Source of the DNA: Leishmania infantum JPCM5
Lineage: Eukaryota; Euglenozoa; Kinetoplastea; Trypanosomatida; Trypanosomatidae
Length of the DNA stretch: 64,000 nucleotides
Direction: 5' to 3'
NCBI RefSeq assembly: GCF_000002875.2
Contig: NC_009413.2
Span: 873,823-937,822, forward strand
Shown: positions 1 to 8,811 of the stretch, piece by piece
Layout: the number at the start of each line of letters is the position of its first letter
Position numbering within the stretch: position 1 is the first letter of the stretch
Made by a program: the position numbers and the translations under genes
Notes under the pieces: model-generated
What the model was told of the DNA's origin: nothing
The model's database searches: none
The model's input: the letters and a program-made list of their open reading frames with translations, nothing else

Positions 1-604
1 CACGTAAGCCCTTTGTCTCACGCACGGCTTTCTGTAACTCCTGCTGCAGCTTCAGATTTGCATCTTCCAGCTCGGCAATCTCGGCGGCGCGGTGCTTCCT
101 TGTCTGCATGTTGTGGAAGCGCCACCACCTGAGTAGCGTGCGGCTGCGCAGTCGTTCCTTGTTGAGCGCCTCGAGCAGCTCTACGTTGGTGACGGTGCGC
201 TGCTTACGCTCCCGCACATGTGCGCGCCACTTGGCGAAGTACCGACGTGCCAGGGCGAGGAAGTCCGCCTTGGACCGCAGCGGCACGTCTTGACGCACAC
301 GAATGGCCGATCGCACATTCTCGGAGGTTCGCATTTGGGTAAAGGCGAGCCACCGCATGAAACACCGAGTGTACTCCTGACGAAGGGAGTTGTGCTTCAG
401 CATCGTGGAGCACCGCTTCAAGTGCGTCTGCAATCTGCGTTGTCGGATGGCAGCCGCCCACGCCGAGAAGGCCCGGCTTGCATGCAGAAGCTCGTTGCTA
501 CGGCCCAGCAGTCGCGCTGTGTGTAGCTGCGTCGCACCCTCTGTGGCCGCCACCACCCCTGTCGGTGACCTACCACGCCGTGCGCTCCTCGGCGATGCGT
601 GCAT
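1..604 (-). CDS. Sfi1-like Trp-repeat coiled-coil protein, N-terminal part (runs off left edge)
   Basis: The minus strand is open from an ATG at 604 to the window edge, giving about 201 residues that begin MHASPRSARR. Four Trp-centred motifs (AFSAW, CFMRW, YFAKW, LLRWW) are spaced 36, 41 and 34 residues apart, and an E/Q/K-rich coiled coil starts near the edge (AEIAELEDANLKLQQELQKA). A repeated F/L-x-x-W in a charged helix is the hallmark of Sfi1-type centrin-binding proteins of centrosomes and basal bodies. The start is supported by a poly-pyrimidine tract just upstream and an AG at 619-618, about 13 nt before the ATG. A centrin-binding role at basal body or flagellum is inference; a generic Trp-rich coiled-coil protein is the alternative. 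The C-terminus lies outside the window. Confidence 0.72.
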   Translation of the reverse strand, partial: MHASPRSARRGRSPTGVVAATEGATQLHTARLLGRSNELLHASRAFSAWAAAIRQRRLQTHLKRCSTMLKHNSLRQEYTRCFMRWLAFTQMRTSENVRSAIRVRQDVPLRSKADFLALARRYFAKWRAHVRERKQRTVTNVELLEALNKERLRSRTLLRWWRFHNMQTRKHRAAEIAELEDANLKLQQELQKAVRETKGLR

Positions 605-2432
605 CGTGAGGGCACCACTGCAGCAATGGAAGACGGCAACCGAGAAAGGAAGCAGACGACGACGACGAAACAGAAACGAAAAAAAAAAAACGACTGTGGG
701 ACAGCGGGGCAGGGCAACGTGGCGGCGGATGTGAGCAAAGCGCCACGCGAGTCAAGAGAACACGGCAGAAGCGGTGCGCTCGTGCGTGGGGAGAGGGAGG
801 CCGCGCAGACGGTGCGGCGGAGCCACAGCGGCACAAAGAAAAGGGCGGGGAGAGGGGAGCGAAGTGGCTTTGAGTGAACGATGGCACACACACACACACG
901 CACGCACACAAAGAAGCGCCGAGTGCCTTGATAACGGACCAGCAAGGAAAAAAGACGGACAGCACCGGCAGCGATGACGACCAGAGCGACTCGAACAGGG
1001 GACGGAGGAAGACAAGAGTCGAGAATCAGCGGCAAAGACAACCACGAACGCGCGCGCACAGAGAGAGAAAGAGTGACACTCCTCAATGAGATATGCACAC
1101 ACACACACACAAAGACACACACAGAAGTGGGCAGTGGATCTGAGGCAAAATGGGGAAGCGGGCAAGAAAGTAGGTGGCGTGGGCAGGAACGCAGGAAAAG
1201 AGTGCAGCACACACACACATGTACAGTTCCTGGCGGGGTGTATACTCCTCTCGCCTATACCTCGTAGCGATTCCCCTCTTCAAGGCGGTCCGACAGAGGG
1301 AGAGAGGGTCAGAGACAGGCCGGGTGAGGCGAGAGAGGCGGGCGTCGGGGGAAGTCCCACACGCACACACGTACAACCCATTACCCACGCGATAACGAAG
1401 GCAGTACGAGCGCACGTGCCAACGGATCGGCGAGCGCAGAGGGGAGAGAAGCGCTTACAAGAGACTGCTGGAGTACACGACACAGCGACATGAAGTTGAG
1501 ACCCTGGACGGATAAAGAGAAAGGGCAGTGTGCCACGTGGCGAGCAGACAGCCACGTGTGGGTGTCTCTGGTTTGAGCTGTATCGGGTTGCGCTACTTGG
1601 TGCGTGTGTGTTTAAGAGCCCCTGCTTCTTGCGCTGCCCCTTCCTGTGCTGCGCGGAGCGGATGTGAGCAGAGAGAGAGAGAGATGCACGCCTTCGCGTT
1701 TACATACCATACGAGAAGCTCTCCTAAATCACACGTCCGTGCAAACAGCGTGAGGACGAGGAGGGAGGAGAGGAAACGAGAGAGAAAGGTGGGCGACGGC
1801 ATGCGCAGTGCACACACCGGGCCAACGCAGCACAACATGGTACGAGTATTAACGCATGAAAAGACAGGGGAGAGAAGCAAAGAGAATAACAGAGGCGAGG
1901 GCGGAGAAGGGGAGAGGGACGATGCTCAGCGCAGGAGACACACAACGCTGCGCCCGCACAGAGCGTAACGCACACAAAACGTTATGGCGCGGCCGTGAGG
2001 TAGCAGCCGATGGGCTGCACGAGTGAGACAAAGAGCCGGTCATCGCTGCCTTTGCACATTTCCTGCGATTGCTTGTTTTATCTGTGTCGCGTGCTGCAGC
2101 ACATCTGCTGCGCCGTGGATGCCTCCATGACGACTCGATGCGACGAGGTATCGAGTGACTGAAGGAGAGAAAAGAGCAGGAAAAACAACAGAAAGCGAAG
2201 TAGCGGATGTTAGAGGGAATTGGTGGTGGCGGTGGGGTACAAACTCGGCTGTAAAACTGGGAAGAAGGAAAGACGACCGCAACATGCAGCGTTGAGGCTG
2301 GGAGACGAGGAAAGAGAGGCACAACGAGGAAAGTCGACGATCATGTGTAGCTCCGCTCCCTTCCGGCAAAAAAGAAAACAGCACCGCTCGCTAAGCCCTT
2401 CCCCTGTCTTGCGCGCCGGCTCAGATCTATCC
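605..2432. other. Intergenic spacer, no gene seen
   Basis: The plus strand is strongly purine-rich (sense strand pyrimidine-rich). It holds CA microsatellites at about 886-912 and 1096-1110 and many GAGA-type tracts. Open frames here consist of Val/Cys, Thr/His or Ser/Arg runs produced by the microsatellites and are not credible genes. It should contain the 3' UTR of the gene at 2433-4043 and the 5' leader of the Sfi1-like gene. Confidence 0.7.
617..691 (-). promoter_or_regulatory. Candidate trans-splice signal for the Sfi1-like gene
   Basis: On the minus strand a long pyrimidine tract containing a T12 run (679-690) is followed by the first AG at 619-618, only about 13 nt before the ATG. This is the usual kinetoplastid layout for spliced-leader addition. 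The exact acceptor is inferred. Confidence 0.45.
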
Positions 2433-4043
2433 TCAGTGGGTGAGCACAAAGTCCATCATGTGCACAAGATGATGGTAGTGTGTAGGGAGGTGTGGCAACT
2501 GCTGCACCGCCAGCTGTGCGTGCCCCTCCCAGTGCTTCTCAACCATAGCCTGCGCTGCGTCCGCGAGGTGGGCGGCAGCGGGGCGAGCATGCGCACCTCC
2601 GGCATCATGCCGCATCTCCCCTTGTTTGGGGAATCGCTCGTGAAGTCGCACAAGGAGCGCGAAACACGCCAGTCCTTCCACAACAACGCGGGTGGTGGGC
2701 ACCGGTGGCATTACGGTCTCTGATGTCCGTGGCGACCATGACTGCGCGCCCACGGCGTCTTGTTTCAGTCCACCTCGAGCGTCCCGCTCCTCCAGTGATT
2801 CGGCGCTGGTGGGGTCTTGTGATGCATTGGCTGCGTCGACCGTTGCCGTGGTGAAGCAGCCGCGCAGAATAAGCGTGGTGGTTTTCTGAAGGACGGTGAG
2901 GGCGAAGAGCCTCCATCCAACGTCGTCGGTGCGACGCTCGCTTGCAAGCGACTGCATTCCTTGCGGGGGCGCGGCTTTCTCATTCCCGCTGCTGCTCAGA
3001 GCATCGGATGACCGCTTCTCACTTTCGTGGAGGCTCGTCTCTCTCGCAGCACGGGCGCTAGTCTGTAGATGGTACACCGCCGTGCACATGGCGTTGGCCC
3101 AGCGCCAGACACCTTCCATGCAGAACGCGGGCGGCATTCCGGGATCGAGTGGGTCGTTCTCACAGCCGTGGACCGCCGTTATTGCACCCTGGATGCTGTA
3201 CTCCTTTGCCTCCCACGGCGCCAGAAGGCCGACATATACGCGCAGCAGCCACGCCGCCGCGGTCGCCGGCGTCATCCGGTGCGCTGAGATCATCTGCTGC
3301 ACGACATCGGGGAAGAGGCGGACGCTGAAGCGGTGCAACGGCACGGCAATTCTACTCGGTGCCGTGCTCTCCACCGCCACGCCGCTGTCCTCGAACCACG
3401 CGACTGTCTCCTGTGCGACGGCGACAAGAGCGGCGGAATGCGAAGCGGCGGCCGCCTCCGTATTGTAAGGGAGGCGCAGCGGATACCCAATGGAGAGAAA
3501 ATACTGCAGCAGCAATGGAGAGGATGAAGGCAGCTGGGGTGTGCCTGCCGTGCTGTCACCTGCCAGGCTTGCGGGCGCCTGCCCTGGAGGCGCAAACGGC
3601 CCTCCAAGCAGCTGTGGAAATGCCGTCCCCATCAACGCAGCGTACGGAGACGGCGAGGAGCACTCCGAGGTATCAAGACGGCGCCCCGCCTGTGTGCTGT
3701 CACACAGCTTGGCGCCGTTGCGCGGCTGTTGCGGTCCTTCGCTTCGGTGGCGGCGAATCTCCCTGTACAGGTCCACCGCAGAGCGCTCCCAGTCGTCGAG
3801 AACTGCGACACTACCATGATAGGGGTGGCCGCTGTTGCTGCTGTTTGCGTGACGGATGGTCACTGCTGCGGCGGTAGACGCGCCGGATCCGGCTTGGTCA
3901 GACAGTCGTGGAGTTCGCCGAAAGCGCAACTGCTGTGTTGTGCAGTAGACGCCGCTGCTGACGGTATCTTGTTGCACATCGCCGTCAAGCACGATCCCCC
4001 AGTTCGTGAAAGGTGGTGTCGTTTCAAAAGGTGCCTCGCTCAT
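2433..4043 (-). CDS. Hypothetical protein, 536 aa
   Basis: The frame encodes 536 residues starting MSEAPFETTPPFTNWG. It stays open upstream of this ATG but has no earlier ATG, only a TTG, so 4043 is the first usable start. I recognise no domain. The N-terminal third is rich in Ser, Ala and Gly and looks disordered. The middle (about residues 180-330) is more ordered, with hydrophobic helices such as LLLQYFLSIGYPLRLPYN and AAAWLLRVYVGLLAPW. A Ser/Glu-rich stretch and a short helical C-terminus follow. There is no obvious signal peptide or membrane segment. Function unknown, probably kinetoplastid-specific. A short upstream ORF (4040-4099) ends in an ATGA overlap with this start. Confidence 0.8.
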   Translation of the reverse strand: MSEAPFETTPPFTNWGIVLDGDVQQDTVSSGVYCTTQQLRFRRTPRLSDQAGSGASTAAAVTIRHANSSNSGHPYHGSVAVLDDWERSAVDLYREIRRHRSEGPQQPRNGAKLCDSTQAGRRLDTSECSSPSPYAALMGTAFPQLLGGPFAPPGQAPASLAGDSTAGTPQLPSSSPLLLQYFLSIGYPLRLPYNTEAAAASHSAALVAVAQETVAWFEDSGVAVESTAPSRIAVPLHRFSVRLFPDVVQQMISAHRMTPATAAAWLLRVYVGLLAPWEAKEYSIQGAITAVHGCENDPLDPGMPPAFCMEGVWRWANAMCTAVYHLQTSARAARETSLHESEKRSSDALSSSGNEKAAPPQGMQSLASERRTDDVGWRLFALTVLQKTTTLILRGCFTTATVDAANASQDPTSAESLEERDARGGLKQDAVGAQSWSPRTSETVMPPVPTTRVVVEGLACFALLVRLHERFPKQGEMRHDAGGAHARPAAAHLADAAQAMVEKHWEGHAQLAVQQLPHLPTHYHHLVHMMDFVLTH

Positions 4044-4595
4044 TGGGAACGCCGAGCTTTTAGACGATGCGGCCTTAAAGTCGCTATGTGTGCAGGCATG
4101 TGTGCCGCTGTGCGCAGGCCTTATGGGCGGCTTTGCTGGTGTCCTGTGGGCTTTCGAACGAAAGGGAGGGGAAAAGAAGGTGGATGAGATATGGCGCGGC
4201 GTACCCCACACAGGCAGCGCAGGCAACGATGACGCGTATGCAAGGACATATTCTCCGACCCATACGGGTACGTGACGAGAGAGACTTCGAGAAGATCAAG
4301 CGGGTCATGGCTGCTGCGGTGGGGATGGGAGGGGAGGGGAGAAGCGTTTTCTCGACAAGGGTGGCCCCTCAGCTCTCCAGTTGCCGTGAGCTAGATTCCA
4401 CAAGCGCGCGTGGCTCTGCAAGTTGCTGCGTCGCATCCGACTCGGCAATATCCTTCACAAACTCCATGTCGACGTTAAAATGTGAAGAGCAAGCGCCATG
4501 TGATCGCCAAAGGAGACCGTTGCGCCATGTGTCACACCCAAACACAGAGACAACAATGAAAAGGGGAGGGCGAAAGAACAAGCGGGCAGCGGCGG
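4044..4595. other. Intergenic spacer between hypothetical and deaminase genes
   Basis: About 550 bp with no credible gene. It holds the leader of the hypothetical gene, including a 19-codon upstream ORF, and the 3' UTR of the deaminase. A purine-rich block on the plus strand (about 4320-4345) is a further pyrimidine tract on the sense strand. Confidence 0.6.
4152..4183 (-). promoter_or_regulatory. Candidate trans-splice signal for the gene at 2433-4043
   Basis: A pyrimidine tract on the minus strand (about 4160-4183) is followed by the first AG at 4152-4151, giving a leader of about 107 nt. The acceptor is inferred from the usual 'first AG after poly-Y' rule. Confidence 0.35.
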
Positions 4596-5705
4596 CTAGC
4601 TCGACACAATGCAGACGTCCACAGGCGCCTCCATCATCTTTACGCGCTGCTGCGCTACAGCGAAGAGGTGCACCGTGACAGCCGGCGAGGCAGCGTAGAC
4701 GAACAAGCGCAGTGGCGTACGCTCTTCTTGAAGACGCGCACGCGCCACGTGGCATAAATGATTCCAGCACTCCGGGCAGGGAAAGATGGCGACGGCCTGC
4801 GCAGCGGCCGGGCCGGCATCGCTACAGGCTGTTGCACAAGAGCTGCATGTGGCTGATGCCGGCGCAGCAGCCTTTTCGCCCGACTCCAGTGCGTGGTAAG
4901 ACGTCATAGGCGAACAGCGAGCAGCCAGGAGAAACACGTCTGCCACGTCGGCGTAGATACAGCCGCTGGCGGCCGCAGCCCCGAGCGCGTTCTGCTCCGC
5001 ACACCCCTTCAAGATTCCGCGCAGCGTCGCCCCGGCGGGGTTGATGCGCTTGTGAAATGCATGGTTGACCCCTGTGAAGACTTCGTCACCGCAGGCGGCG
5101 GCGCCACTCTCCGCAGAAAGCGCGTGATGGTGAGGAGAAGCGACTACGCGACTCACGACGAACAGCTCGCTATGAAGCGAGTCCACTGGCGCCGTCGAGG
5201 TCCGAGTTTGAGGCGACTTTGAGCCACTTTCCCCTTCTCGGGAGAGCAGGTGGTGCGCTGCAGCAGCCCTGGAGGCTGCCTCCACGGCATTGCTTGATGC
5301 TTGCCGAAGGCTGGACAGACGTCGTAGCAGCCCTCGCAAATGAGTAAAGTGGGCCAGTTGCGCGGCGCTGAGTTGCTGTGCTGGCCTGGAGAAGACATGC
5401 ACCTTGGAGCTCCCTTGAGAGCGTCCCAGCCCGGCCGCAGTCCCTCCGCCTCGCTTTGGGCTATTGTTGCAACGGTTGCCTCTGCCGCTGCCGCTGTCCG
5501 GCCCCCGGAACCTCTCGAAGGATGTGTCCGCACACACGTCTGTCGGCAAGCCTGAGAAAGCTTGATCTCGATCCGCCTCGGCAGTGCACGTGAATCGAGC
5601 AGAGTGGGCGAGCGCTGAGTTGCTGTTGGAGGGAGACAGTGCAGACAGCCCCAAGAATCGCCGCTGCACGGCGACGCAGCGGCCAGCGGTGCGAGAGACG
5701 GGCAT
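4596..5705 (-). CDS. Cytidine-deaminase-like zinc protein, possibly mitochondrial (369 aa)
   Basis: The C-terminal half carries both halves of a cytidine/deoxycytidylate deaminase zinc site. A Cys-Ala-Glu motif lies in LKGCAEQNALGAAAA, where Cys is a zinc ligand and Glu the proton shuttle. A PCxxC motif lies in FPCPECWNHL. About 90 residues separate them, including a Ser/Ala-rich insertion. This arrangement is shared by free-nucleoside, nucleotide and RNA deaminases, so the substrate is not determined. The first ATG gives MPVSRTAGRCVAVQRRFLG, basic and without acidic residues, resembling a mitochondrial presequence. About 150 Ser/Gly-rich residues of low complexity follow before the domain. 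A GTG lies three codons further upstream. The fold assignment is good; substrate and compartment are inference. Confidence 0.8.
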   Translation of the reverse strand: MPVSRTAGRCVAVQRRFLGLSALSPSNSNSALAHSARFTCTAEADRDQAFSGLPTDVCADTSFERFRGPDSGSGRGNRCNNSPKRGGGTAAGLGRSQGSSKVHVFSRPAQQLSAAQLAHFTHLRGLLRRLSSLRQASSNAVEAASRAAAAHHLLSREGESGSKSPQTRTSTAPVDSLHSELFVVSRVVASPHHHALSAESGAAACGDEVFTGVNHAFHKRINPAGATLRGILKGCAEQNALGAAAASGCIYADVADVFLLAARCSPMTSYHALESGEKAAAPASATCSSCATACSDAGPAAAQAVAIFPCPECWNHLCHVARARLQEERTPLRLFVYAASPAVTVHLFAVAQQRVKMMEAPVDVCIVSS

Positions 5706-6097
5706 CCCGTACACGTTCTAATGTATGTTCAATGTGTATAGCCGCGTGCATATGAGGTGCTGAGCAACGCCGTGAAAGCCAAAGTAATGAGGGCACGTGC
5801 AGCGCGACCGGGAGAGGGGTGAGGTAGAAAGTACGGCAGGGAGAGGTGAGAGCAGTGGCTGCAAGTGCAGCGGCAAGTATTCAACTAAGCGCTCCGTCGA
5901 AAGAAAGACGAGATCTGACAGCGGCACCAACTTGCACGAGATGGACTCACCCACAGAGTGCGCACGCTCACGCAGAGGCCCGTCGCGTCCTGTAATGCTC
6001 TTGTTGCACAAGTACTCGCGGCGGCCATTGCGGCGCCTTCCACGTTGCACTGATCACTTCGACAGCAGCGGCTTCCGAGCACGAGCACGTTTACTCC
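5706..6097. other. Intergenic spacer
   Basis: About 390 bp containing purine-rich tracts on the plus strand (about 5809-5860), which are candidate pyrimidine tracts for the deaminase gene. No gene or RNA feature was recognised. Confidence 0.55.
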
Positions 6098-8203
6098 TCA
6101 CTCACGACATCCTCTACTACCGCCCTCAACCGATACAGTGACTTCTGGTGGCCTCTTCCATATCTTTGCCACGTAGAGAAAGCTGGACCGAAAGACGCGG
6201 GGCCAGAAACGACTCCCCAAGTCGGCGTGCTCGTCCGCAGAGGGGGCGCCGTGATTAGCACCTTCGACATAAGCGTACCTGTCGTGCCCTCTCTGCACTG
6301 TGCCGTAGTCGAAGACGTGTGCATCCAGGAGTCGCTGCACGTCACGCCGTTGCTCCTCGCTATCCATCCGCACACAAGCGGCGACGCTGTCGTCACTGGC
6401 AACGCCAGGCACACTCTTCCCGTCTACCTCATGCGCGTAAGAGAAGGCTGGTACCAAAACGGCTGTAGCCCGTCTCTGGACCTCATTGACCGTGGGACGG
6501 CCGCACACGTCACACTGATCCACCTTCTCATTGACCGCGTTGGCGCGCTCCAGGAATCGGCGCACAACATACTCGTTTTGCACGTACGAGTAGGAGCAGG
6601 TGGCGTACACAAGCGTCCCACCTGGTCGAAGCTGGCGATAGCCATTGTCTAGCAGCTTCGACTGGAGAGCAAAGAGAGAGGTGGATGAAGGGGAGGGGGC
6701 GTCTTTCTTGCTGTGCTCGCCGCTCTCAGCACGGGAGCTTGCGAGGGGCTGCGAAGATGCTGATGGCGCCTTCTCTGTCTGCGACCCCACTTCACCCTCC
6801 GCGATGCCAAGGTTCATGTGATGCATGCGATACTCGTTATCAACGCCTCTGCCTTTCCGAATAGTCGATACCGCCGAGGACGCCGAACAAGTACCAGGTG
6901 CGGAGTTGCGCACTGTATCAGCGGTATTCGCATGCGGCGCGCCGAGCTGCATGTGGGCGACAGAGCCGTCGTGTGAGCACTCTGCATCCACAAGAACGCG
7001 GTCAAATAGCAGCGGCTGCGGCCGCGACGGAGACGTAGTCAATGCATCATCCGCTTGCGAGCCGCAGGCTTTTCCGTGCAGCCATGCAGCCACAATGGCG
7101 CGGATGTGGGTGGGGGCATAGACTACGGTTGGCGGCGGACTCGACTCCGTCTCGTGAGAGACTAAACACGCAGCCGCCCCCGAAGCTGGACGGCCTCGCT
7201 TCGATCCTGCGGTTGTCGTGGTCACGTTGTGCTGACGTTGAAGCAACCGCTTCTCCACCTTGGTCAGCCCTGTCCCAGCATCCACAGCCGATCCGGTGAG
7301 ATCGAGCGCTGCCGCTGCGCTTTCCATGGAGAAGCGGCACCCATCACCGGCAAACAAGCACACAGGAAGCGATGCCTGAGTGTCAGCGGTGCCACCCTGC
7401 TGCTGCTGCTTTTTGAGTGTGGATCGAGTCATATATAAGCGAGAGAGACTCACATCCACGCCAACAACGAGGCCGTCTGCTAGGGCCGGCGACGCCACAG
7501 AGAGCTGCGCGCCGGTGCCCCCGCCGTGACCCCTCGTCACTGCATCCGCCAGAAGTCCCAGCTTCATGCCGGGAGCACAGCAAAGGTCCAGAACACGATC
7601 CCCCTTACGCGGATGCAGAGCCACCACCGCCGCTATCGACGCCGCATCCATCGCAAGCAGCGTCCCGTCCCGAAAAAGAGGGTTGCTGCCCATGGCGTAC
7701 GACCACGGGAGGGCAAACACACCGCAAGGCAGCCACGCCACCGGCTCGACGGACTCCAAGGGCAGGCCAGTGAGCGCAGCGAGGCCGAGACGTAACACAC
7801 CGGCGCGCGGAGCGTCGTCGCGAGTGTTGCGCTTTCGACCCTGAGAAGCGACAGCCTCATCGGTGGCCGTCGAGGATGCCCTTGTGGCACCTGCACGCAT
7901 AGAGGCATGCAGCGTGGTGACCATCCTCTGTTCTTCAGGAGACAGCAACGTGCTTGTGCACATCCGTGCTGCCGTCGAGTGTGCGTCCAGCCGCAGAATG
8001 GCTTCCGCCCCGGCGTCCAGTACTCGTTCCTCGCATCTCGGATTGATACGAACATAGCGGCGACGATGTTCGTCGTCGAGCAACGCACGCGCGTCAGCGA
8101 ACACCTCGGGTGGAATGCATCCATCCTCGCAATGACGGATAAGCTCAGCTGAAAATGTGTGTGGGTAGTTGCTGTGTGCTGCACCAGTGGCACCTCCAGC
8201 CAT
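6098..8203 (-). CDS. NOL1/NOP2/Sun (NSUN) family RNA m5C methyltransferase, 701 aa
   Basis: This is a SAM-dependent RNA cytosine-5 methyltransferase fold. A PUA-like or linker N-terminus leads to LPWSYAMGSNPLFRDG (about 165-180). SAM-binding motif I is DRVLDLCCAPGMK (202-214). Motif IV is VLVDAECSHDGS (403-414), and the catalytic motif VI is YATCSYSYVQNE (533-544). In this family one Cys of motif VI attacks C6 and the motif IV Cys releases the product; both are present. Motif IV reads E-C-S instead of the usual P-C-S-G. Long Ser/Ala-rich insertions separate motif I from IV and IV from VI, making it longer than most NSUN proteins. The start is M at 8203; the frame upstream is only a translated CA repeat with no ATG-led alternative. 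The target (rRNA, tRNA or mRNA) cannot be told. Confidence 0.9.
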   Translation of the reverse strand: MAGGATGAAHSNYPHTFSAELIRHCEDGCIPPEVFADARALLDDEHRRRYVRINPRCEERVLDAGAEAILRLDAHSTAARMCTSTLLSPEEQRMVTTLHASMRAGATRASSTATDEAVASQGRKRNTRDDAPRAGVLRLGLAALTGLPLESVEPVAWLPCGVFALPWSYAMGSNPLFRDGTLLAMDAASIAAVVALHPRKGDRVLDLCCAPGMKLGLLADAVTRGHGGGTGAQLSVASPALADGLVVGVDVSLSRLYMTRSTLKKQQQQGGTADTQASLPVCLFAGDGCRFSMESAAAALDLTGSAVDAGTGLTKVEKRLLQRQHNVTTTTAGSKRGRPASGAAACLVSHETESSPPPTVVYAPTHIRAIVAAWLHGKACGSQADDALTTSPSRPQPLLFDRVLVDAECSHDGSVAHMQLGAPHANTADTVRNSAPGTCSASSAVSTIRKGRGVDNEYRMHHMNLGIAEGEVGSQTEKAPSASSQPLASSRAESGEHSKKDAPSPSSTSLFALQSKLLDNGYRQLRPGGTLVYATCSYSYVQNEYVVRRFLERANAVNEKVDQCDVCGRPTVNEVQRRATAVLVPAFSYAHEVDGKSVPGVASDDSVAACVRMDSEEQRRDVQRLLDAHVFDYGTVQRGHDRYAYVEGANHGAPSADEHADLGSRFWPRVFRSSFLYVAKIWKRPPEVTVSVEGGSRGCRE

Positions 8204-8811
8204 GGCGGGCACACACACACACACAAAGACACACGGCGAGAAGAACAGAAAAGAGCCCCAGTCGTTGCTGAATGACAGACCGGGAGGCCTTGTGCGCTGA
8301 CTTTGTAAAGGAGGCGTCGTATGGCGGGCGAGCTTCTCGCAGAGAGGAGGAGGGAGGGGATTGGCGTAGCGGCGAGATTTTGTCGTTCACCTCGCCGCAT
8401 CCCTAGGCACAGATCGGGGGTGGGCGGAGAGGGCTGCGGACGACGAAGAGCCCTAGACGGGAGGGGGTAGGGAAATGAAACTCTGGTCGTCGCGTTGACG
8501 GGAACCAGTTCAGAGAGACAGGTGGTGTTTCGCGCACTCGGAGTAGTGCCGGACGTATGCGCACGTGTATCTCGCCTTCTTCGTTTCGCCCATGAGCGTG
8601 TGGCTCTCGCGAAGTTCCTCGTGCTGTTTTTTTTTTGTGGATGTGCACCCCGTTCGTGTAAACAGGTTCTGCGCGTATATGTGAATGAAAACAAAAAACC
8701 ATTTTCGACGGCGCGGGCCACGCGCCTCCTTCGACCAACGTCCACACGACTGTGGAAAGCTGGCCTGTTATGTTACGAGCGCGTGCGGGGTGAGTGGAAG
8801 GCACCTCACGC
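8204..8811. other. Intergenic spacer
   Basis: About 600 bp. It contains a CA repeat immediately upstream of the NSUN start (8211-8224), the pyrimidine tract noted separately, and a T10 run on the plus strand (8627-8636) in the presumed 3' UTR of the PPR gene. No gene seen. Confidence 0.6.
8336..8360 (-). promoter_or_regulatory. Candidate trans-splice signal for the NSUN gene
   Basis: A 20-nt pyrimidine block on the minus strand (8341-8360) is followed by AG at 8337-8336, leaving a leader of about 132 nt with no upstream ATG. Inferred. Confidence 0.35.

Noticed and set aside
418..1218. 266-aa minus-strand frame
   Set aside because: It overlaps the Sfi1-like coding region in another frame and consists mostly of Val-Cys and Ser/Leu/Arg runs from microsatellites and poly-Y.
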